Assembly: GCA_017445115.1 (NCBI GenBank)
Contig: JAFSUU010000110.1
Span: 1-5,281, forward strand
Direction of reading: 5' to 3'
Length of the DNA: 5,281 bases
Origin: Clostridia bacterium
GTDB lineage: Bacteria > Bacillota_A > Clostridia > Oscillospirales > CAG-272
Shown here: in pieces, positions 1 to 4,293 of the stretch
Layout of the letters: the number at the start of each line of letters is the position of its first letter
Numbering within the stretch: the first letter of the stretch is position 1
Program-made: the position numbers and the translations under genes
The notes under the pieces: model-generated
Told to the model about the DNA's origin: nothing
Databases searched by the model: none
The model's input: only the letters and a program-made list of their open reading frames with translations

Positions 1-320
1 AGGAAGCCTGCCTTCTTCAGAGCCGCGCGGTAGGAATCGTCAGCGAGGAGAAGAGCGCGGGAAACGCCGTGGCGGATCGCGCCCGCCTGGCCGGTGAAGC
101 CGCCTCCCTTAACGTTTGCGACGATGTCGAATTTGCCCAGCGTGCCGGTGACGCCGAACGGCTGGTTGATGACGAGCTTGAGGGTCTCAAGACCGAAATA
201 GTCGTCGATGTCGCGGCCGTTGATCGTGATCGTGCCTGTGCCGGGGAAGAGACGGACTCTGGCGATAGAACTCTTTCTTCTGCCTGTGCCGTAGAAATAA
301 GGTTTAGCACTTGTATACAT
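1..320 (-). CDS. rpsI: 30S ribosomal protein S9 (partial, C-terminus beyond the left edge)
   Basis: Small-subunit ribosomal protein S9 (uS9), which binds 16S rRNA in the 30S head and reaches the P-site tRNA with its C-terminal tail. The reading frame from ATG at 318-320 gives 106 residues starting [20 protein letters not shown], followed by the conserved stretches [11 protein letters not shown] (about residues 25-35) and [19 protein letters not shown] (about 72-90), which are diagnostic of S9. The family is about 130 residues long, so roughly the last 24, including the basic tail, lie outside the window. It is the second gene of an rplM-rpsI operon, 19 nt after the rplM stop. Its Shine-Dalgarno AGAAAGGA (333-340) touches the rplM stop codon, which suggests coupled translation. 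I see no promoter of its own. Identification is secure. Confidence 0.97.
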   Translation of the reverse strand, partial: MYTSAKPYFYGTGRRKSSIARVRLFPGTGTITINGRDIDDYFGLETLKLVINQPFGVTGTLGKFDIVANVKGGGFTGQAGAIRHGVSRALLLADDSYRAALKKAGF

Positions 321-332
321 TATTCAATTCCG

Positions 333-340
333 TCCTTTCT
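333..340 (-). promoter_or_regulatory. rpsI ribosome binding site touching the rplM stop
   Basis: AGAAAGGA read on the minus strand, 12 nt before the rpsI ATG. Its first base is also the last base of the rplM TGA stop (340-342), so ribosomes finishing L13 are placed on the S9 start. Coupling is inferred from this geometry. Confidence 0.75.
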
Positions 341-774
341 CACATTTTTACTTCGTACTCTTCGGGTTTCTGCGCTGCGTGACGGTGTGCGTCGCCTGCG
401 TAGACCTTGAGACGGTTGATAGCCTTTGCGCCGATAGAGTTGTGGGGAAGCATTCCCTTAACTGCGAGCTCCATTGCGAACTCGGGGCGCTTTGCCATGA
501 TCTCCTTATACTGAACGGCTTTGAGACCGCCGATGTATCCGGAATGATGGTAGTAATACTTCTTTTCGAGCTTTCTTCCCGTGAGGACCGCCTTGTCAGC
601 GTTGATGATCACGACGAAATCGCCGCAGTCAACGTGAGGTGTGAACTCGGGGCGGTGCTTACCGCGAAGGAGTTCGGCAGCGGCAGCTGCGGTCTTGCCG
701 AGAGGCTTGCCGGCAGCGTCGATGACGTACCATTTGCGGTTAAGGGATTCGCTCTTTGCCATGAATGTGGACAT
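340..774 (-). CDS. rplM: 50S ribosomal protein L13
   Basis: Large-subunit ribosomal protein L13 (uL13), an early-assembly protein bound to 23S rRNA. The 144-residue product is full length for the bacterial family (about 142-150). Recognisable stretches in order are [15 protein letters not shown] (about 13-27), [25 protein letters not shown] (about 35-59), [19 protein letters not shown] (about 65-83) and the family signature [28 protein letters not shown] (about 105-132). The start at 774 is chosen because GGAGGAA (781-787) sits 6 nt upstream. It is first in the rplM-rpsI operon and is driven by a consensus promoter at 825-853. The leader between promoter and start is short and AU-rich, with a possible stem next to the Shine-Dalgarno. 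Nothing is odd in the protein itself. Confidence 0.98.
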   Translation of the reverse strand: MSTFMAKSESLNRKWYVIDAAGKPLGKTAAAAAELLRGKHRPEFTPHVDCGDFVVIINADKAVLTGRKLEKKYYYHHSGYIGGLKAVQYKEIMAKRPEFAMELAVKGMLPHNSIGAKAINRLKVYAGDAHRHAAQKPEEYEVKM

Positions 775-785
775 TGAAAATTCCT

Positions 786-819
786 CCGCTTATAATATAT
801 ATTATTATTTATTCAGCGG
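786..819 (-). promoter_or_regulatory. Possible leader hairpin over the rplM ribosome binding site
   Basis: In the rplM 5' leader, CCGCU (815-819) can pair with AGCGG (786-790), whose last two Gs begin the Shine-Dalgarno GGAGGAA. The 24-nt interval is almost all A/U and contains a perfect 14-nt palindrome (ATAATATATATTAT). L13 operons in Firmicutes are known to carry autoregulatory leaders, but this stem is only 5 bp and I cannot match it to that family. Whether the 5' arm is transcribed depends on the exact start site (about 817-821). Confidence 0.3.
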
Positions 820-824
820 GTACG

Positions 825-853
825 ATTATATCATATAACTATCGGAGTGTCAA
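825..853 (-). promoter_or_regulatory. Consensus sigma-A promoter of rplM-rpsI
   Basis: On the minus strand, TTGACA (848-853), exactly 17 bp, then TATAAT (825-830), both perfect consensus. A TG one base before the -10 makes it an extended -10 (TGATATAAT). Upstream of the -35, bases 854-890 are rich in A/T runs and could act as an UP element. This fits a highly expressed ribosomal protein operon. Transcription should start near 817-821. Confidence 0.92.
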
Positions 854-892
854 GGGTTTTTGCGAAAAAAATCAAAAATATTTAAAATAGCG

Positions 893-958
893 CGGCATTT
901 CCTTTGATTTTCTCGCTGAATCTCGTTTTTTCTCGTCTATTCAGCGAGCAAAGTGCCG
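893..958 (-). terminator. Long intrinsic terminator after the PHP gene
   Basis: Starting 1 nt after the PHP stop codon, three nested arms pair: CGGCA (954-958) with TGCCG (893-897), CTTTG (949-953) with CAAAG (902-906), and CTCGCTGAAT (939-948) with ATTCAGCGAG (912-921). There are one-sided bulges and a 17-nt loop (922-938). The minus strand then becomes T-rich (about 856-890). The tail is not one clean T-run, so efficiency is uncertain. Confidence 0.65.
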
Positions 959-959
959 T

Positions 960-1676
960 TTATTCTTTCATCTTTGAGGCCTGTCTTGTCGCCTCGTCTT
1001 CGATCAGAGCATAGCTTCTCGAGCGGAAAACGTCCATCAGCTCGTCCATCGTCTTTATCTCAAAGTCCGTCTCGATCCCCGCGTCGGGAATGTGGTTCGC
1101 GTCGTGGTGGTCGCTCCCGGAGGTGAAGATCTTGGCGGGGAAGTACTTTGAGTATGCGATAGCCGCGTCGTTGTAGCTCTCGTTGTCCGGGTGCCCGTTG
1201 TAGATCTCCCAGCCGTCGACGTGCCACGGAAAGACGTGCTGCATATGGAAGCGCATCGGGTGCGCCTGTATCGTTATAAAGCGGTTGGGGTGGTTTATCT
1301 CGTTGTAGAACTCGCCGAGCGACATCGCGTAGATATCCGGGTGGGACATCAGAAATTCCGGCGTCATACCGAACACGAGGTAGTCGTTTTCAAGCTCGTC
1401 AAAGCGGATCTCCGCGCCGAAGAGGATATTTATACGACCCGCTGCGGCTTCCTTCATCTTTTCGTAGCCGGCGATATACATTCCGGCTTTTTCTTCCCAC
1501 GACGAGTCGTCGCCGTACCCCATACGGCGGAAGTTCGGACGCGCGAGGTGATTCGTCACGACGACGGTGCTGTAGCCGTATTTTATATATTTTTCAACTG
1601 TGTCGGCGGCGTTCTCTCCGGCGCAGTGGCTGACTTCGGAGTTATGGCAGTGCAGTTCCGTTTTGTATTTTTTCAT
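960..1676 (-). CDS. PHP-domain metal-dependent phosphoesterase
   Basis: A 238-residue protein made almost entirely of a PHP (polymerase and histidinol phosphatase) domain, a metal-binding TIM-like barrel that hydrolyses phosphoesters. The motifs appear in order: ELHCH (H9, H11), VVTNH (H43), LFGAEIR (E89), ITIQAHP (H139), and TSGSDHH (D189, H191). These are the expected ligands of the metal cluster, so it is probably active. There is no signal peptide or membrane segment, so it should be cytoplasmic. The ATG at 1674-1676 is chosen because AGGAGG (1683-1688) lies 6 nt upstream and the promoter -10 is at 1702-1707. The longer frame reaching 1730 would begin upstream of transcription. It is monocistronic. 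The substrate cannot be told from sequence: histidinol phosphate, nucleotides and small RNAs are all possible in this family. I assign no symbol. Confidence 0.92.
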   Translation of the reverse strand: MKKYKTELHCHNSEVSHCAGENAADTVEKYIKYGYSTVVVTNHLARPNFRRMGYGDDSSWEEKAGMYIAGYEKMKEAAAGRINILFGAEIRFDELENDYLVFGMTPEFLMSHPDIYAMSLGEFYNEINHPNRFITIQAHPMRFHMQHVFPWHVDGWEIYNGHPDNESYNDAAIAYSKYFPAKIFTSGSDHHDANHIPDAGIETDFEIKTMDELMDVFRSRSYALIEDEATRQASKMKE

Positions 1677-1682
1677 GTAGCG

Positions 1683-1688
1683 CCTCCT
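1683..1688 (-). promoter_or_regulatory. Ribosome binding site fixing the PHP gene start
   Basis: AGGAGG on the minus strand, 6 nt before the ATG at 1674-1676. It decides between this start and in-frame codons further upstream, which have no such site. Confidence 0.85.
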
Positions 1689-1701
1689 GTTTACAACTAA
1701 T

Positions 1702-1730
1702 ATGATACAACAGCCGCGCCCCTTTGTCAA
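1702..1730 (-). promoter_or_regulatory. Sigma-A promoter of the PHP gene
   Basis: TTGACA (1725-1730), a 17-bp spacer, then TATCAT (1702-1707), five of six bases matching the -10 consensus. Predicted transcription start is near 1695, giving a leader of about 18 nt that contains the AGGAGG site. Confidence 0.85.
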
Positions 1731-1846
1731 ATGATTTTTGCCGAAGCGAGCAGAACGGGATCATAAACCCAAAACAGCAGCAATAGGCGCTTACTGTATG
1801 ATAGTCGATTCTTGCGTCTGACTGATATATATGTCTCTTTCAAGCG
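1731..1846. other. Intergenic stretch without recognisable content
   Basis: About 115 bp between the PHP promoter and the 60-nt palindrome. I find no plausible gene, ribosome binding site or hairpin here on either strand. It could hold a regulator site for the PHP gene or simply be a junction scar. Confidence 0.5.
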
Positions 1847-1906
1847 AAAAACGGGAGGGTAATGCCGACTGTTCTAAAGGACAGTCGGCATTACCCTCCC
1901 GTTTTT
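1847..1906. terminator. Perfect 60-nt palindromic hairpin, probable bidirectional terminator
   Basis: Two 26-nt arms (1847-1872 and 1881-1906) are exact reverse complements around an 8-nt loop (TCTAAAGG). The outer ends are AAAAA and TTTTT, so either strand gives a GC-rich stem followed by a T-run. It lies 9 nt after the toxin stop codon and would end the toxin-antitoxin transcript. The arms are far longer than a usual terminator stem, so it may also be a mobile or dispersed palindromic element. Confidence 0.85.
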
Positions 1907-1915
1907 GATGATGAT

Positions 1916-2347
1916 TTAATTAAAAAACTGTTCTTTTTCAAGTATTTTGATAAAATCACTCGGAGTATAAACTTTAACTTGGGATCTGGAATAGTCGCGT
2001 GTGTTTCGTGTAACAATACAGTCGACTTCCGTCCTCAGCGCTGTTTCGATCATAACAGCGTCTTCGTAGTCTGATACCTCGGAGGGAATTGCTCGGCGGC
2101 AATCTATTCCGGCGGTGTCTGCCGCTTCAAAGAGAGTAAACAGCTTGCCGAGAACTGTCCTTGAAGCTTTGTCGTCATGTGTAAGGCGGTGTGTCAAATA
2201 GTAAATATCCGTTGCTGACTTTGCCGTAATACATCCGATGAACTGCTCGTTCGCCGCAAGAAGAAAGATCTTCTGAGCGTCCTCGACAAACGGCTCTCTC
2301 GATTGCAAAACGTCGACAATAACACAGGTGTCAATCAAAGCTCTCAT
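1916..2347 (-). CDS. PIN-domain toxin (VapC-like ribonuclease) of a type II toxin-antitoxin pair
   Basis: A 143-residue protein with a single PIN domain, a metal-dependent RNase fold whose VapC members cut tRNA or rRNA when not bound by antitoxin. Acidic residues sit where the active site is expected: D6 in ALIDTCVIVDVL, D47 in TAKSATDIYYL, D96 in SDYEDAVMIETA, and D118 in DCIVTRNTRDY. The order and spacing resemble the PIN_3 type. The acidic set is complete, so it is probably catalytically competent. Its ATG (2345-2347) overlaps the antitoxin stop as ATGA, the typical arrangement for coupled translation with antitoxin made first. A modest site AGAGAGG (2359-2365) lies inside the antitoxin gene. 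The RNA target is unknown. Transcription probably ends in the hairpin at 1847-1906. Confidence 0.9.
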   Translation of the reverse strand: MRALIDTCVIVDVLQSREPFVEDAQKIFLLAANEQFIGCITAKSATDIYYLTHRLTHDDKASRTVLGKLFTLFEAADTAGIDCRRAIPSEVSDYEDAVMIETALRTEVDCIVTRNTRDYSRSQVKVYTPSDFIKILEKEQFFN

Positions 2348-2559
2348 ATTTTTCCGAGCCTCTCTTCTTTCGATTGCTCCAAGGTTATATCATCCGGAAG
2401 AATCCCGAAAAGAGATTTCGCTATATCTACCCGCTCCTGGAACGGATTTGTCAGCTTTGAAACCACTTTTCCGTTTCGGGTAATATATATGTCTTCGGTA
2501 GCAGAGAGGAGCAGATACTTGCCGAGATTGCTCTTTAATTCGGTTGCAGTAATAGACAT
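2344..2559 (-). CDS. Phd/YefM-family antitoxin
   Basis: A 71-residue antitoxin. The N-terminal part, ITATELKSNLGKYLLLSA followed by DIYITRNGKVVSKLTNP (about residues 3-39), is the Phd/YefM DNA-binding fold. The C-terminal part contains SLFGILPDDITLEQSKEERL (about 49-68), a tail typical of antitoxins paired with PIN toxins, which wraps the toxin and blocks its active site. The start is secure: AAAGGAGGAA (2565-2574) lies just upstream of the ATG at 2557-2559. It is the first gene of the operon and overlaps the toxin by 4 nt. Antitoxins of this family usually repress their own promoter, and the promoter here (2590-2618) carries a dyad in its spacer and flanking direct repeats that could be the operators. 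Confidence 0.92.
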   Translation of the reverse strand: MSITATELKSNLGKYLLLSATEDIYITRNGKVVSKLTNPFQERVDIAKSLFGILPDDITLEQSKEERLGKI

Positions 2560-2589
2560 AATTGTTCCTCCTTTCTATATCGCACTATT

Positions 2590-2618
2590 ATTATACACAA
2601 ATCGAACGATTTTGTCAA
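2590..2618 (-). promoter_or_regulatory. Sigma-A promoter of the toxin-antitoxin operon
   Basis: TTGACA (2613-2618), a 17-bp spacer and TATAAT (2590-2595), both hexamers perfect. Predicted start is near 2583, about 24 nt before the antitoxin ATG. A promoter this strong would be expected to need repression, in line with the surrounding repeats. Confidence 0.92.
2599..2612. promoter_or_regulatory. Dyad operator candidate inside the promoter spacer
   Basis: AAATCG-AA-CGATTT is a perfect 6-bp inverted repeat lying wholly between the -35 and -10 of the toxin-antitoxin promoter. A dimeric antitoxin bound here would block RNA polymerase. This is inferred from position only. Confidence 0.55.
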
Positions 2619-2678
2619 GCATATCGCACTGTTATTCTGCGTACAAACTATTTTATTATTCAACTAAGTGAATCATAC

Positions 2679-3371
2679 TTATTTGAAAGGATTATCATGC
2701 TCAAGGTTATAGTCCCCGAAACGTCTGCCGCTCTTCTTCTGATCCGGTTCGGCGAGCCAGTTTCCCTCTTTGTCGATCGTAACTCTGTATGTGTTGTTGT
2801 CCGTCCCTGTAAAATATACCACTGCTTCATTATCTTCAAAACCGCTCGCCCACGTGACCTCTTTATAATTCTCATTGCTGTTGTCAAGATCGAGTACGCA
2901 GTTTCCGTCGGAATCGAAATATTTGATGCCGGATCCTTTCAAATAATTTGAGTAAATGATCATCAAACCGTCCGAGTAATCGATCATAGACACGTAATTA
3001 TATGCCGGTTGCGGCATCTCAACCAGTTCTCCCGTATTTATACAGTACATATATGTACCGAAGTCGTCGAAAGAGGGATTTTGAAGATTGAGGCTGACAG
3101 AAGACAGAAAAATATTGCCGTTGTTCAGAAATCTTACCTTGCCGGTGTCCTTTATGAACTTTACAAGGACCGTTTCATTTGTGTCGATGATCTCCCATAT
3201 ACTTTCGGACTCGTTGACGCAAACAGCAGCGAGACCGGAGTGAAACTCGTACGGTTTATTTACTGCCGAAGTATCTTTGCCGGGCTCAGGGGTGTTTTCA
3301 TGCGTGCATCCGGAAAGCGCGGTCAAAACCGTGAAAATCAGAATTGATACGGAAATCAGAACTTTTTTCAT
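2679..3371 (-). CDS. Lipoprotein with degenerate WG-type repeats
   Basis: A 230-residue predicted lipoprotein. The N-terminus MKKVLISVSILIFTVLTALSGC is a type II signal peptide: K2-K3, a hydrophobic core, and lipobox L19-S20-G21-C22, so the mature protein should be lipid-anchored outside the membrane. A polar linker follows (about 23-42). The rest resembles loose repeats of the WG kind (hydrophobic-SDGLA, then strand, then I/F-D-x-x-G/N): about residues 43-71 (FHSGLAAV to IDTNETVLV), 132-161 (YSDGLMIIY to FDSDGNCVL) and 178-205 (FEDNEAVVY to IDKEGNW), with a weaker unit around 80-117. It could form a small beta-propeller-like or solenoid fold. I do not recognise a specific function. The start at 3371 is chosen for the signal peptide and for AAGGAG at 3383-3388; the frame extends to 3404 without a ribosome site. 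It is divergent from the Xre gene and may share its operators. Confidence 0.82.
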   Translation of the reverse strand: MKKVLISVSILIFTVLTALSGCTHENTPEPGKDTSAVNKPYEFHSGLAAVCVNESESIWEIIDTNETVLVKFIKDTGKVRFLNNGNIFLSSVSLNLQNPSFDDFGTYMYCINTGELVEMPQPAYNYVSMIDYSDGLMIIYSNYLKGSGIKYFDSDGNCVLDLDNSNENYKEVTWASGFEDNEAVVYFTGTDNNTYRVTIDKEGNWLAEPDQKKSGRRFGDYNLEHDNPFK

Positions 3372-3382
3372 AACTCCAAACG

Positions 3383-3388
3383 CTCCTT
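3383..3388 (-). promoter_or_regulatory. Ribosome binding site of the lipoprotein gene
   Basis: AAGGAG on the minus strand, 11 nt before the ATG at 3369-3371. The spacing is slightly long. A closer GGAG (3374-3377) is too near to work well. The in-frame ATG at 3402-3404 has no comparable site, which supports the shorter start. Confidence 0.6.
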
Positions 3389-3401
3389 CTTCTTTACTGA
3401 A

Positions 3402-3413
3402 CATAATGGTATA
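3402..3413. promoter_or_regulatory. Third copy (half-site) of the Xre operator-like sequence
   Basis: On the minus strand this reads TATACCATTATG, identical over 12 nt to the first part of the operator-like site at 3558-3574. It overlaps the candidate lipoprotein -10 (3406-3411), so a bound regulator would be well placed to control the lipoprotein gene. Confidence 0.5.
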
Positions 3414-3434
3414 TCAATCCGCAGCCGGTGTAAA
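3406..3434 (-). promoter_or_regulatory. Candidate promoter of the lipoprotein gene
   Basis: TTTACA (3429-3434), a 17-bp spacer and TACCAT (3406-3411). The -35 matches five of six consensus bases and the -10 only four, so it is a weaker promoter than the others in this window. Its -10 lies inside the operator-like half-site. Confidence 0.45.
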
Positions 3435-3445
3435 GCAACTGTCCG

Positions 3446-3460
3446 GATAGTATTACTATC
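3446..3460. promoter_or_regulatory. Perfect 15-bp dyad upstream of the lipoprotein promoter
   Basis: GATAGTA-T-TACTATC, with 7-bp arms around one base. It is 12 bp upstream of the candidate -35 and unrelated in sequence to the Xre sites, so it could bind a different dimeric regulator. It is not followed by a T-run, so it is not a terminator. Confidence 0.45.
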
Positions 3461-3486
3461 GTTTAACGCGACACGCGGTTATCTTT

Positions 3487-3502
3487 GAAACAGCACTGTT
3501 TC
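3487..3502. promoter_or_regulatory. Perfect 16-bp dyad in the divergent intergenic region
   Basis: GAAACAG-CA-CTGTTTC, with 7-bp arms around two bases. An overlapping alternative pairing is AGCAC (3492-3496) with GTGCT (3503-3507). Its role is unknown. Position between two divergent genes favours a regulator site. Confidence 0.4.
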
Positions 3503-3533
3503 GTGCTCAAATTTAACAGCTTTGTATTTCAAA

Positions 3534-3550
3534 TATACCATATTGGGATA
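3534..3550. promoter_or_regulatory. Xre operator-like site 1
   Basis: TATACCATATTGGGATA is an imperfect dyad (TAT-n-CCA ... TGG-n-ATA). It matches the second site at 3558-3574 at 15 of 17 positions. Small Xre repressors commonly bind such paired dyads over their own promoter, so autoregulation is inferred. Confidence 0.65.
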
Positions 3551-3557
3551 TTTGTAT

Positions 3558-3574
3558 TATACCATTATGGGATA
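3558..3574. promoter_or_regulatory. Xre operator-like site 2
   Basis: TATACCATTATGGGATA, dyad TAT-n-CCAT-n-ATGG-n-ATA, centred 24 bp downstream of site 1. It lies just before the Xre ribosome binding site and overlaps AT-rich sequence that must contain the xre -10 (TATTAT at 3555-3560 is the best candidate). I could not find a convincing -35. Confidence 0.65.
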
Positions 3575-3582
3575 ATAAAGTC

Positions 3583-3590
3583 AAGGGGTG
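3583..3590 (+). promoter_or_regulatory. Ribosome binding site fixing the Xre start
   Basis: AAGGGGTG, continuing GTGAT, resembles the anti-Shine-Dalgarno complement and lies 8 nt before the ATG at 3599. It supports this start over the in-frame ATG at 3485, which would run the coding sequence through both operator-like sites. Confidence 0.75.
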
Positions 3591-3598
3591 GTGATGAT

Positions 3599-3805
3599 AT
3601 GAGGCTGAAAGAAATCAGAAAGAGAAAAAAGTTGACTCAGGTCAAGGTTGCAATCGACCTTAATATGAGTCAAAACACGGTGAGCAGATATGAAAACGGC
3701 GAAAGAGAGCCGGGTATCACGGAACTTGTCAAGTTCGCGGACTATTACGGTGTGTCCGTCGATTATATCCTGAACAGAACAAATAATCCGGAAGTAAACA
3801 AGTAA
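3599..3805 (+). CDS. Xre-family helix-turn-helix transcriptional regulator
   Basis: A 68-residue, single-domain DNA-binding protein of the Cro/C1 (HTH_3) type. The sequence begins MRLKEIRKRKKLTQVKVAID. The helix-turn-helix is at about residues 14-34, with recognition-helix motif SQNTVSRYENGEREP, and the domain closes with LVKFADYYGVSVDYILNRT, as in short Xre repressors such as SinR- or phage-type proteins. There is no extra sensor or protease-linked domain. It is divergent from the lipoprotein gene across 227 bp that contain two paired dyads (3534-3550, 3558-3574) and one half-site (3402-3413), so it probably represses itself and perhaps the lipoprotein. The gene ends in a strong terminator 7 nt after the stop. 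The regulatory targets are inferred, not shown. Confidence 0.92.
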   Translation: MRLKEIRKRKKLTQVKVAIDLNMSQNTVSRYENGEREPGITELVKFADYYGVSVDYILNRTNNPEVNK

Positions 3806-3812
3806 GAGAATT

Positions 3813-3846
3813 CGGCTGTCGCATGACGTGACAGCCGTTTGTTTTT
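3813..3846 (+). terminator. Intrinsic terminator of the Xre gene
   Basis: CGGCTGTCGC (3813-3822) pairs with GTGACAGCCG (3828-3837), 10 bp including one G-U, around loop ATGAC, followed by TTTGTTTTT (3838-3846). It lies directly before the mscS remnant, so transcription from xre should not continue into it. Confidence 0.88.
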
Positions 3847-3848
3847 CC

Positions 3849-4271
3849 GTTTCAGTTGACGGGGTCGTCGAGGAGATAAACATTTACTACACTACGATAA
3901 AGACTTTTGACGCGAAGGTGGTGTCTATCCCCAACGGGACTGTATCCGGCTCCGCGATAGTCAACAATTTTACAAGCGACACGAGAAGGGTAGATCTCAC
4001 GTTCTCCGCGGCTTACTCGTCTGATATTGATCTTGTAAAGCGTGTTCTCATCGAGACGGCGCTGTCGAACCCGAGAGTGCTGAAAGATCCGGAGCCTAAA
4101 GCCGTGCTGTCGGAGCACGCTGACAGCGCTCTGAAATTCACGCTCCGCGTCTGGGTGAAGGTCCCCGATTACTTGGACGTTCAGTTTGAGCTTAAAGAGT
4201 CGGTCAAGAAGGCGTTCGACGCGGCGGGTATCGAGATACCGTTCCCGCAGATCGATGTTCACAACAGATGA
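3849..4271 (+). pseudogene. 5'-truncated MscS-family mechanosensitive channel (cytoplasmic half only)
   Basis: About 140 codons matching the soluble part of small-conductance mechanosensitive channels. The beta domain is visible from DGVVEEINIYYTTIKT through VVSIPNGTVSGSAIVNN and DTRRVDLTF. The C-terminal alpha/beta domain follows, with AYSSDIDLVKRVLIE, LKDPEP, FTLRVWVKVPDY and the family-typical end FDAAGIEIPFPQIDV. Family members are about 270-300 residues and carry three transmembrane helices and the pore before this point. All of that is missing. Homology begins within a few bases of the Xre terminator T-run. The frame can only start at a GTG (3828) inside the terminator stem, with no ribosome binding site, so it is probably not translated. 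The remaining frame has no internal stop or frameshift, which points to a fairly recent truncation. The alternative, a retained soluble vestibule protein, is less likely. Confidence 0.85.
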
Positions 4272-4293
4272 CGCGGTCCTTCGTCTGATAATG

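Larger units (their letters stand above)
2577..2636. repeat. Direct repeats flanking the toxin-antitoxin promoter
   Basis: Two 16-nt copies of ATATCGCACTnTTATT (plus strand), at 2577-2592 and 2621-2636, differ at one base and start 44 bp apart, about four helical turns. One covers the predicted transcription start and the edge of the -10. The other sits directly upstream of the -35. They are probable autoregulatory operators. Confidence 0.7.

Noticed and set aside
379..777. 132-codon plus-strand frame opposite rplM
   Set aside because: Cys/Val/Leu-rich mirror of an intact ribosomal protein gene.
1191..1700. 169-codon open frame on the plus strand opposite the PHP gene
   Set aside because: It mirrors the complete PHP frame, has no family resemblance, and PHP motifs are present on the other strand.
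1677..1730. N-terminal extension of the PHP protein to 1730 (18 extra residues)
   Set aside because: It would start inside the -35 element of its own promoter, upstream of transcription. AGGAGG lies 6 nt before the ATG at 1674-1676.
2577..2636. Repeated 16-mer as a CRISPR or attachment-site signal
   Set aside because: Only two copies placed symmetrically around a promoter, with no cas genes or integrase; operator repeats explain it better.
2658..2673. Possible terminator after the lipoprotein gene (ATTCA ... TGAAT)
   Set aside because: Only a 5-bp AT stem with no real T-run. The lipoprotein transcript may run into the toxin-antitoxin operon.
2562..2951. Plus-strand frame spanning the toxin-antitoxin promoter and lipoprotein 3' end
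   Set aside because: It begins in the antitoxin ribosome site complement and shows no domain. I also checked it for missing MscS transmembrane helices and saw none.
3372..3404. Lipoprotein start at ATG 3402-3404
   Set aside because: There is no ribosome site, it would put eleven mostly polar residues before a signal peptide, and it overlaps the operator-like half-site.
3466..3481. Imperfect dyad TAACGCG-ACA-CGCGGTTA
   Set aside because: One arm has an extra base and the core is only 4 bp. Too weak to list beside the perfect dyads nearby.
3485..3598. N-terminal extension of the Xre protein from ATG 3485
   Set aside because: It crosses both operator-like dyads and lacks a ribosome site. The domain begins normally at MRLKEI with AAGGGGTG upstream.
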